Part shown: one piece after another, positions 1-6,523 of the stretch | Position numbering within the stretch: the stretch's first letter is position 1 | How the letters are laid out: every line of letters begins with the position of its first letter | Source of the DNA: Chloroflexota bacterium | Lineage (GTDB): Bacteria; Chloroflexota; Ktedonobacteria; Ktedonobacterales; Ktedonobacteraceae | Length of the DNA: 10,274 bases | Reading direction: 5' to 3' | NCBI GenBank assembly: GCA_021828635.1 | Contig: JAJZEJ010000358.1 | Coordinates: forward strand, 1 to 10,274 | Notes under the pieces: generated by a model | Seen by the model: only the letters and a program-made list of their open reading frames with translations | What the model was told of the DNA's origin: nothing | Databases searched by the model: none | Position numbers and translations under genes: made by a program

Positions 1-1990
1 GAATCTGCGCGGTGCCGAACGTGTAGACGATCAGAGCCAGTAAAGAGGAGCTACTTTTGATGACAGGGTTATCTTTGCGTTGCGCCGCCAGCACCTCACG
101 GTCAGTATCGAAACACACAGCTTTGCTGACGGGCATAAGGAGCTTTTTGAGGATTGCTTGCCGCGTCACTAACGCTGTCACCTGCGCATCGTCCAGCATA
201 AAGGTAAGTCGCTCTAGTGGATAGGTGGAGTCCATTAAAATACCAACGCCACCCGCCTTGAGAATACCTAGCAATCCAATCACCATCTCAGATGAACGCT
301 CGACACATAATCCGACCGGCACTTCCAGTCCCACACCAAGTTGGCGTAGACGATGGGCCAGTTGGTTGGCTCGCTCGTTCAACTCTCGGTAGGTCAACGG
401 CTCTTCGCCATTATCGAGCGCATAGGCATCGGGATTGCGACCTACCTGCGCTTCAAAGAGATGCTGCACGGTCAACATCGGCGGATAAGGCGTCTGTGTC
501 CTATTCCATTCCACCAGTGTCTGAAACAATTCCGCTCGCGTCAACAGTGCCAGTTCAGAAAGATGCTGCTCAGGTTGTGCTACAACCGCTTCAAGCAGCG
601 TTTGCCAGTGTCCAGCCATGCGCTCGATAGTAGCGGCCTCAAACAGGTCGGTGCGATAGATGAAGCGTCCTGCGAGACCTTCCGGCAGTTCATCCAATTC
701 GAGTGTGAGATCGAATCTGGCGGTACACATATCGACGTTCATCTGCGTGATCCGCCAGTCAGAGGACAGAACCTGATGCGGCATCTCCAGCGTCAGCATC
801 ACCTGCACCAATGGCGTACTGTCTGGTGTTTCATCTGGATAGATAGTTCTGAGTAGTACCTCAAAAGGTAATTCGTCATGCGCTAGCGCGGCGGATAGCA
901 CCGCACGTACCCGTTGCAAAAGCGTCCGAAAGATAGGATTACCAGAGAGGTCGGTCCGTAACGGCACAATATTGGTGAAGAGGCCCATCAGTGAGCGCGT
1001 CTCCGGGCGGTTGCGCCCCGTTGTAGTAGTGCCAACCACGAGATCATCCTGTTCGCTATAACGGTAGAGCAATGTTTGAAAGACCGCCAGCAGCGTCGCG
1101 TGTAGCGTCACTCCCTCGCGCTGACTTAGCACATTGAGCGCCTCGCTGAGCTTCTTGGGAAGCATAAAAGGATATATGTGACCACGATAGCTACGCACTG
1201 GTAGACGAGGATAATCAGTAGGCAAGGCCAGCAGGGAAGGCACACCCGCGAGTTGTTCTTGCCAGTAGGCCATATGCGGAGCCAGTAGCTCTCGCTGTGT
1301 TGCTTGCTGTTGCCAGTTAGCAAAATCGGCGTACTGAATGGATAGTGTCGATAGCTGAGCCGCAGTATTACTCATACGAGCGTGATAAAGGGACGATAAT
1401 TCCGGTAGTAAGATGTGATAAACGGAGAAACCATCAAAAATAAGGTGGTGGAGTGTGAAGAACAAACGATGATCGCTATCGCTAAAATGCATGAGTAAGA
1501 CGCGAAACAAGGGACAACGTCCTAGATCGAAGGGCTGCAAGGCATCTTCTGTCGCCAGACGACGCGCCGTATTCTCGCGCCAGCTTTCCGGCAGGTGACG
1601 CAACTCGATCTCTGTCAATGGCACCATCAGATCTGGCTGAGTGACCTGGATGGTCATACCATTCACAACACGAAAACTGTTGCGCCACATCTCATGCCGC
1701 AGAATAAACATGTGCAGGCTCTCTTCGAGCATATGTACATCCAGCTGCCCAGGCATGGAAAGCACGAAACATCGATTACAGGCAACACGGTTGGGCGTGA
1801 GCCGCATAACTTGCCAGCACTGGCGCTGCGCAAAGGATAAAGGAGCAGAACTCACTGGAGTACGTTGCGAAATAATCTGCGCATTTTGCGCGGCCTCTGG
1901 AATAGGAGCGATTCCTTGCGACCGCTCTGTTTGTTCGGCGCTTTTTTCGAGATGGATACGCTTCATATCAGTATTAGTGCTATTTGGCAT
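1..1990 (-). CDS. Nonribosomal peptide synthetase, 5' part (condensation domain plus start of adenylation domain)
   Basis: This reverse-strand frame is open from the ATG at 1990 to the window edge (663 codons) and is cut off at its C-terminus. After a ~45-residue extension comes a full condensation domain, which forms the peptide bond between two carrier-bound substrates. Its motifs are C1-like SFAQRQCW (52-59), RHEMWRNSF (99-107), catalytic HHLIFDG (181-187), YADFANWQ (220-227), GLFTNIVPLR (336-345) and HDELPFE (371-377). An adenylation domain, which would activate an amino acid with ATP, follows from about residue 505, with A1 as LTYREL (532-537). A2 reads LKAGGVGILMDSTYP (577-591) and A3 reads YTFGTAQ (656-662). 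Both depart from the usual AGGAYVPxDP and YTSGTTG. The Shine-Dalgarno is weak. Starting with a C domain suggests a downstream subunit of a multi-protein synthetase, or a lipoinitiation C domain. Substrate-pocket residues lie outside the window. Confidence 0.93.
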   Translation of the reverse strand, partial: MPNSTNTDMKRIHLEKSAEQTERSQGIAPIPEAAQNAQIISQRTPVSSAPLSFAQRQCWQVMRLTPNRVACNRCFVLSMPGQLDVHMLEESLHMFILRHEMWRNSFRVVNGMTIQVTQPDLMVPLTEIELRHLPESWRENTARRLATEDALQPFDLGRCPLFRVLLMHFSDSDHRLFFTLHHLIFDGFSVYHILLPELSSLYHARMSNTAAQLSTLSIQYADFANWQQQATQRELLAPHMAYWQEQLAGVPSLLALPTDYPRLPVRSYRGHIYPFMLPKKLSEALNVLSQREGVTLHATLLAVFQTLLYRYSEQDDLVVGTTTTGRNRPETRSLMGLFTNIVPLRTDLSGNPIFRTLLQRVRAVLSAALAHDELPFEVLLRTIYPDETPDSTPLVQVMLTLEMPHQVLSSDWRITQMNVDMCTARFDLTLELDELPEGLAGRFIYRTDLFEAATIERMAGHWQTLLEAVVAQPEQHLSELALLTRAELFQTLVEWNRTQTPYPPMLTVQHLFEAQVGRNPDAYALDNGEEPLTYRELNERANQLAHRLRQLGVGLEVPVGLCVERSSEMVIGLLGILKAGGVGILMDSTYPLERLTFMLDDAQVTALVTRQAILKKLLMPVSKAVCFDTDREVLAAQRKDNPVIKSSSSLLALIVYTFGTAQI

Positions 1991-2171
1991 ACGTTGTATT
2001 CTTTCATTGCTAGAGGCCAGGATATTGTAGAGCTGTGGAAAATTTTCTAGCTCTGTTGGGTCATCCTAGCAAGGTTTCGCCGCTTCAACAACCATGAAAG
2101 CACGAAAGTTACTCCTACGTATTTCCGCTCCGCAGCAATGCGTATGAAACCGCATTGAATTTTTTTTCGTG
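1991..2171. other. Divergent intergenic region between NRPS and small-peptide genes
   Basis: This 181-bp spacer separates the minus-strand NRPS start from the plus-strand small ORF. The NRPS frame stays open upstream of its ATG for 25 codons, back to an in-frame TAG at 2066-2068. Nine codons beyond that is another in-frame ATG (2093-2095), which has a GGAG about 15 bases before it. I see no convincing -35/-10 pair in either direction. A run of eight T at 2160-2167 lies just before the small ORF. Confidence 0.5.
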
Positions 2172-2426
2172 ATGCTAGAGATAAACCCTGTATTGATAGA
2201 AAAGAGGATCTATGGCAACTGTTTTGAGAAAATCACCGATAACGTCAAAGAGCATAAACAGGACTATATGCACTCCGCTAACGTGGTAACGCTCGCCTTG
2301 TGGGCATTGGCATTAGGCTCACACGCCATTCTATTGCCAATTTTTATCCGCGAACTCTATGAGGATATAACACAACATCGCCCGCCACGCCCGCTCTGCG
2401 TCTTAAAAGAGGCCAAGAAAATGTAG
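2172..2426 (+). CDS. Small hydrophobic peptide, copy 1 of a tandem paralogous pair
   Basis: I do not recognise a family. The frame encodes 84 aa from the ATG at 2172, or 52 aa from the ATG at 2268, which has CAGGA four bases upstream. A hydrophobic core reads VTLALWALAL then GSHAILLPIFIR. A charged, proline-containing tail ending KEAKKM follows. The core matches the peptide encoded at 2612-2761 at 16 of 22 positions. Five aligned codons differ only synonymously (for example ttg/ctc Leu, tca/tcc Ser, gcc/gcg Ala), which argues that both frames are translated. The start is uncertain. The best ribosome-binding sequence (AAGAGG, 2202-2207) precedes an ATG at 2212 in another frame, so this copy may be frameshifted near its 5' end. 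A single membrane span or a secreted/signal peptide are both possible. Confidence 0.5.
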   Translation: MLEINPVLIEKRIYGNCFEKITDNVKEHKQDYMHSANVVTLALWALALGSHAILLPIFIRELYEDITQHRPPRPLCVLKEAKKM

Positions 2427-2611
2427 AGATCCGCACTGTTGTCTCCATTCCTATGTTTGCGCTACAATTTCATAAGAAAGATAGTGTGCAATGCACACCG
2501 CAAAGCTTAATGTGGAATGAGTACTCGGCCCGAATTTGTTTCTAAAGATAGACGACAAGTTAACAAAGCAGGGGCAAACCCGTAAAGATAGAAGAGGATG
2601 ATAACACTCAC

Positions 2612-2761
2612 ATGATTGAGATGAAGCATAGCAATGTGGCACCTAAGCGTTTTCTTTCCGACAAAATGAGTAGCCGTGTGACGATAGCCCTCTGGATTAT
2701 CGCACTCTCCTCCCACGCGCTTCTGTTGCCAAAGTTTATCCGCGACATGTCACGCCGATAA
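2612..2761 (+). CDS. Small hydrophobic peptide, copy 2 of a tandem paralogous pair
   Basis: This 49-aa frame runs from the ATG at 2612 to the TAA at 2759-2761. Its layout is a basic, polar N-terminus (MIEMKHSNVAPKRF), a hydrophobic stretch (VTIALWIIAL then SSHALLLPKFIR) and a short basic end (DMSRR). It shares the pattern VTxALWxxAL / xSHAxLLPxFIR with the ORF at 2172-2426, and a similar GATAGAAGAGGAT box lies just upstream of both cores (here 2587-2599). The distance from that box to the start is long for a Shine-Dalgarno, about 14 bases from GAGG. ATG 2621 is an alternative start. Function is unknown. One short membrane span with a cationic tail would fit a membrane micro-protein, a type I toxin-like peptide or a signalling pre-peptide. 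None of these is demonstrated. Confidence 0.55.
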   Translation: MIEMKHSNVAPKRFLSDKMSSRVTIALWIIALSSHALLLPKFIRDMSRR

Positions 2762-2775
2762 TGAACGTCCACGAC

Positions 2776-2804
2776 GTAGGGGACGTGATGAATCATGTCC
2801 CTAC
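2776..2804. repeat. Bulged inverted repeat between the small-peptide gene and ppc
   Basis: GTAGGGGACGTGAT (2776-2789) faces ATCATGTCCCTAC (2792-2804). The arms pair apart from one bulged G and one G-T wobble. The hairpin sits between two converging genes (plus-strand stop at 2761, minus-strand stop at 2811) and has no T-run on either side. It is therefore either a Rho-type or weak bidirectional terminator, or a copy of a dispersed palindromic intergenic element. No second copy was seen in this window. Confidence 0.55.
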
Positions 2805-2810
2805 ACAAAC

Positions 2811-5708
2811 TTAGCCTGTATTTCTCACACCGGCGGCAATACCGTTAATAGTGAGCAGAACGGCATAGGTCAGTCTGGCCCGCTCGCGCTCCCCTTCGTC
2901 ATCCGGCGCGGCCATATATGAGCCACCCATCGCACGCAGGCGGCGCAGTAGCGTTACCTGGAAGTAGCTCAATGGGTCTACATAGGGATTGCGGCGACGA
3001 ATCGACTCTTGCAAAACCGGCGTGCTATCTAACAAAGCGTTCCCGCCAACGATACGCAACACCATCTCCTGCGTGCGCTCATATTCCGCCTGAATCTCTC
3101 GATTCATCCGTTCGCGCAACTCCACATCCTCGACCAGCGTGGCATAGTGCTGCGCAATATGCATATCAGCTTTGGAGAGCGTCATCTGCAAGTTATCCAG
3201 GAAAGCCGCCAGAAACGGCCATTCACGATACATCTGCTGAAGCATTGCCAGGCGCTCCGGTTCCTCAGCGATATATTCTTCTAATGCCTTACCCACGCCG
3301 TACCAGCTTGGCAAGACATAACGACTCTGCATCCACGAGAAGACCCACGGAATGGCGCGTAACTCCTCGATGCCGCGTCCCCTCGTGCGCCGTGCCGGGC
3401 GCGAGCCGATATTGAGCCAACCAATCTCTGCAATCGGTGTCGCCTGCTCAAAGAAGGGCAGAAAGTCTGGCTCCTCATAGATCAGGTGGCGATAGTGACG
3501 ATAGGCACGGGCTGAAAGTTGATCCATTGCCGCAATCCAGGTAGCAGGCGCATGTGGATGTACCTGCGTTGCAGGCAGTAATGCTTCGGGAATGCTAGAT
3601 TGCACAACACCCGCAACCACCAGTTCCATTGTGCGTAGCGCGATCTCGTGCAGGCCATATTTGAAAGACAGCATCTCCCCCTGCTCGGTAATGCGGATGT
3701 GTCCATTGACTGTGCCAGGAGGTTGGCCCAGAATAGCCTCATAAATGGGGCCACCACCGCGTCCAATCGCACCGCCGCGCCCGTGAAAGAGCGTAATGGC
3801 GATGCCGTATTGCCTTCCCAACGCCGCCAGTTGCGATTGCGCTTTGTAGAGTTCCCAGGCCGAGGTAAAAATGCCACCGTCCTTGCTGCTATCCGAGTAG
3901 CCGAGCATGACCTGCTGGCTGCCACAGCGTGCTACATAGTTTTGATAAGCTGGATGCACAAATGCCTGCTCCAATATCTCTGTGCAGGTGCGTAGGTCGT
4001 CGATGGTCTCGAAAAGCGGCACAATCGGTAGATCGTGGATACCTACCTCTTTACAGAAGAACTGCACTTCCAACAAGTCGCTTAACGAGTGCGACATGCT
4101 AATAATGTAGCACGTGACGGCGCGTGGCCCAAACTCCTGGCGTGCCTGACGAATAGCCCGGAACGTGTTCAGAATATGCGCCGTCTCCGCGCTGAGATTC
4201 AAATCTGGCCGCGAGACGATGCGTGGATCACGCAACAGGTTCGTCAGCAAATCCAGGCGTTGCCCTTCATCCATTGTTCGATAATCTTCATTGCTCAACC
4301 CCGTCACCTGCAAGAGTTCGGCCAGCGCGGCGGCATGGCGTTCGCTATGTTGACGCACATCGAGCGCACTGAAATGAAAGCCGAAGAGTTCGACCTGCCG
4401 AATCAGCCGACCGAGCCGTCCATAGGCCAGTTCTTGCTCACCATCCACAAGCAGGCTCTCCTGCACGATCTTCAAATCATGCAGCAACTCATCGACATTA
4501 TGATAGGCTATGGGATAATCCTGTCTTATCTCGGTCGTTGGCGTGAGCCAGGATTCCGTTTGTGGCTGTGGTGGCGTAGTGAGCGTACTTTCCAGACGCT
4601 TCCACATAAAGGAGAGCTTGCGGCGATAGGGTTCCAGCGCCGTTTGCGTGCCGAGTTCGCGGTTATAGTCGGGCAAACAGAGGGCATCATAATCCAGCGA
4701 GTCGCGCAATGATTGTGTGATATGCGAATGTGTCAGCGATTGCGAATATTCCTGCGCCAGCGCCTGAATAGCAGTTCGGTAGTGAGCAATGATGTAGCCA
4801 CGTTGCAAACGCAATGCGCCGAGCAGCGTATCAGGGCCGACGAACGGATTGCCATCCTGATCACCGCCAATCCACGAGCCAAGCCGCAGGAACGGTGGTA
4901 CATGCAGATCGGGGTAGTTTTCGGCCAGCCGTTCCTCAAACTCGGTGTAGAGATCGGGTAGAGCATCGAAGAGAATCTCGTCCATATAGTAGATGCCCAT
5001 TTTGATCTCGTCGGTAGGCTGAGGACGCACGAAACGGACCGCGTCAGTACGCCAGAGCAGCGTAATCACGCTCTCCAGTTCGTGTTGCCAGCGCAGGCGT
5101 TCTCTGGGCGTCATGCTCTCCACCTGGTCATGTGCCGCCAACAGTTCGGCGACACGGCGCGACTTGGTAATCAAGCTGCGGCGCGTGGCCTCAGTGGGAT
5201 GAGCGGTAAAGACCAGGTCAATAGAAAGTTGGTCGAGCAGGTTTTGCAGGGTAGTCGCGTCTAACTGGTGGTCTCGACAGAATTTGAGCAGCGCGGGCAG
5301 CGAGCCACGCGGCGGGTGCTGACGTATAACTTCGGCATCCATCTCCGCCTCGTGACGGCGGCGAATGCGATGATGCTGCTCAGCGGTGTTGACGAGGTGA
5401 AAATAAACGGTAAAAGCGCGAACTACGGCCATCGCGGTCTCCAGGTCGCAACTCTCAACGATGCTCGTGATCTCGCTATCAAGTCGGGCAATTTCAGCTT
5501 GTAGCGTCGTGCGTTGCTCGGCTGAGACATGACGCAGTTGCTCTTCGCAATCGCGCAATCGCTTACAACTGCGTCGGAGCTTCTCGACCATCGCAAAGAC
5601 AGCATAGCCATCGTGTTGCTGAATGGCCTGACCGAGCGCGTCGCCAAGCGTGCGAATATCGCGCCGGAGGGGAGCATCTTTTTCCTGGCGGTCATCTCGT
5701 TCTGGCAT
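2811..5708 (-). CDS. ppc: Phosphoenolpyruvate carboxylase
   Basis: This enzyme carboxylates PEP with bicarbonate to oxaloacetate and phosphate, a cytosolic anaplerotic reaction that refills the TCA cycle. The 965-aa product carries the family signatures. These are VFTAHPTEATRRS with the catalytic His (about residue 170), GSWIGGDQDGNP (277-288), GYSDSSKDGG (603-612) and FHGRGGAIGRGGGP (641-654, PEP/bicarbonate site). The C-terminal INGIAAGVRNTG closes the active site and contributes to the aspartate-inhibitor site in characterised bacterial enzymes. It is somewhat longer than the 883-aa E. coli protein, with extra residues at the N-terminus. I chose the ATG at 5708 because AGAAGGG lies nine bases before it. 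A TTG at 5738 would add ten residues. The gene stands alone, with an extended -10 promoter about 90 bp upstream. Confidence 0.97.
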   Translation of the reverse strand: MPERDDRQEKDAPLRRDIRTLGDALGQAIQQHDGYAVFAMVEKLRRSCKRLRDCEEQLRHVSAEQRTTLQAEIARLDSEITSIVESCDLETAMAVVRAFTVYFHLVNTAEQHHRIRRRHEAEMDAEVIRQHPPRGSLPALLKFCRDHQLDATTLQNLLDQLSIDLVFTAHPTEATRRSLITKSRRVAELLAAHDQVESMTPRERLRWQHELESVITLLWRTDAVRFVRPQPTDEIKMGIYYMDEILFDALPDLYTEFEERLAENYPDLHVPPFLRLGSWIGGDQDGNPFVGPDTLLGALRLQRGYIIAHYRTAIQALAQEYSQSLTHSHITQSLRDSLDYDALCLPDYNRELGTQTALEPYRRKLSFMWKRLESTLTTPPQPQTESWLTPTTEIRQDYPIAYHNVDELLHDLKIVQESLLVDGEQELAYGRLGRLIRQVELFGFHFSALDVRQHSERHAAALAELLQVTGLSNEDYRTMDEGQRLDLLTNLLRDPRIVSRPDLNLSAETAHILNTFRAIRQARQEFGPRAVTCYIISMSHSLSDLLEVQFFCKEVGIHDLPIVPLFETIDDLRTCTEILEQAFVHPAYQNYVARCGSQQVMLGYSDSSKDGGIFTSAWELYKAQSQLAALGRQYGIAITLFHGRGGAIGRGGGPIYEAILGQPPGTVNGHIRITEQGEMLSFKYGLHEIALRTMELVVAGVVQSSIPEALLPATQVHPHAPATWIAAMDQLSARAYRHYRHLIYEEPDFLPFFEQATPIAEIGWLNIGSRPARRTRGRGIEELRAIPWVFSWMQSRYVLPSWYGVGKALEEYIAEEPERLAMLQQMYREWPFLAAFLDNLQMTLSKADMHIAQHYATLVEDVELRERMNREIQAEYERTQEMVLRIVGGNALLDSTPVLQESIRRRNPYVDPLSYFQVTLLRRLRAMGGSYMAAPDDEGERERARLTYAVLLTINGIAAGVRNTG

Positions 5709-5793
5709 ACAAGGCACCCTTCTTGTAGAATGCAGCAACGTCCTCGCGCCATCGGCTCTTCATCGTGCCTCGTCATATGTCAATGCATGAGTA

Positions 5794-5802
5794 ATTGTAG
5801 CA
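5794..5802 (-). promoter_or_regulatory. Extended -10 promoter element upstream of ppc
   Basis: On the minus strand the sequence reads TGC followed by TACAAT, a match to the extended -10 pattern TGnTATAAT. It lies about 85 bp before the ppc ATG. No good -35 was found at 16-18 bp, which is usual for extended -10 promoters. The assignment is by pattern only. Confidence 0.45.
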
Positions 5803-5845
5803 CATTGGATCAATTCTGTGCATCAAGCAACCCTATTCACGTATG

Positions 5846-5854
5846 TGCTATACT
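5846..5854 (+). promoter_or_regulatory. Extended -10 promoter element facing the small ORF and MFS remnant
   Basis: The plus strand reads TGC followed by TATACT, again an extended -10, with no clear -35. It points away from the ppc promoter element, which is about 45 bp to the left. Transcription from here would start near 5861 and run through the ORF at 5884 and the MFS remnant. Confidence 0.4.
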
Positions 5855-5883
5855 GGTCTTAGACAATTTTCTATTTGCAAAGG

Positions 5884-6069
5884 ATGATTGATGAATATTC
5901 GCCGGTAGATAAGAGAAGGGCATGCTCTCATAGATGCATGGACACTGTACGTTCTGTACAGCTCTTATCGCTGGCGTTTTGCTTCTTCCTCATGTTGCCC
6001 CTTTTCGACATGATCCTGCTTAAACGCTGTCTGTGCCTGCATTGTCCCTCTTCTCAACCGCGCCATTAA
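5884..6069 (+). CDS. Small hydrophobic ORF of unknown function
   Basis: The frame encodes 61 aa from the ATG at 5884. A polar, cysteine-bearing N-terminus is followed by a hydrophobic stretch (LLSLAFCFFLMLPLFDMILL, residues 29-48) and then a basic, Cys-rich end. I do not recognise a family. AAGG directly abuts the ATG, so it is better spaced for the five-codon frame starting at 5891 (MNIRR, then stop). An internal Met at codon 19 is an alternative start. The stop lies 14 bases before the MFS remnant's ATG, as in an operon. It could be a translated leader for the exporter, a relic of a regulator, or noncoding. A faint LxLPxF resemblance to the two small peptides at 2172 and 2612 is noted under findings. 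Confidence 0.3.
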   Translation: MIDEYSPVDKRRACSHRCMDTVRSVQLLSLAFCFFLMLPLFDMILLKRCLCLHCPSSQPRH

Positions 6070-6083
6070 AACAGAAGGAGTGG

Positions 6084-6442
6084 ATGATGCTATTTACAAA
6101 CCTGCTACAACGCATACGTTTTGTCCATGCGTTGCGTTCTCGCCCATTTGCGCTGCTTTGGAGCGGTCAGACCATCTCTTCGCTGGGTGATGGAGCTTTC
6201 ACCACCGCGCTAGCCTGGCAGGTGCTGGTTCTGACCGGTTCGGCTGCCGCAATGGGTATCGTGGTGACGGCGGAGATCGTACCACGCCTGCTCTTTTTAC
6301 TGATTGGTGGTGTGATAGCTGATCGCCTGCCGCGTCAGCGCGTGATGCTCTGATGCCGCCCGCGCTCTTCTGATCAGGCATCCTAAACATTCTGCTAGCC
6401 CTGATCGCGCTGGCTGTGCCGGATATTCGCCAATTACCGTGA
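6084..6442 (+). pseudogene. Remnant of an MFS exporter (N-terminal fragment, frameshifted)
   Basis: The first 89 codons (6084-6353) encode the start of a major facilitator superfamily drug/secretion exporter of the MFS_3-like type. It shows RSRPFALLWSGQTISSLGDG, transmembrane segments 1 and 2, and the loop-2-3 motif GGVIADRLPRQRVML. A good AGAAGGAG precedes the ATG. The frame then hits TGA at 6351-6353, but homologous-looking residues continue in other frames: DAARALLI right after the stop, then GILNILLALIALAVPDIRQLP from 6377 to a stop at 6440-6442. This pattern fits a small deletion near 6350 and a second frame change near 6376. All remaining transmembrane helices of a normal protein of about 400 aa are absent, so the gene is dead. 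Confidence 0.8.
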
Positions 6443-6473
6443 TAGTTGATTGTGAACGGCAAATATGCAAGAA

Positions 6474-6500
6474 GCATGGCACTCTTTGTGGGTGCCATGC
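6474..6500 (-). terminator. Hairpin downstream of the glycosyltransferase gene
   Basis: A perfect 9-bp inverted repeat, GCATGGCAC (6474-6482) and GTGCCATGC (6492-6500), encloses a 9-base loop. Read on the minus strand it begins 23 bases after the glycosyltransferase stop and is followed by the T-rich TTCTTGCATATTTG. That makes it a plausible, not strong, intrinsic terminator. It could also stop plus-strand transcription through the MFS remnant. Confidence 0.55.
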
Positions 6501-6523
6501 CCGCTTTGTAATTTCTTTAATAC

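Noticed and set aside
292..856. Two overlapping plus-strand frames of 112 and 167 codons
   Set aside because: They lie antisense to the NRPS reading frame, which has clear domain motifs throughout. No protein features of their own.
2453..2545. 30-codon plus-strand frame between the two peptide ORFs, considered as a third family member
   Set aside because: No Shine-Dalgarno and no trace of the shared SHAxLLPxFIR pattern.
4089..4712. 207-codon plus-strand frame
   Set aside because: Antisense to ppc, whose conserved motifs occupy the other strand. It is a codon-bias shadow.
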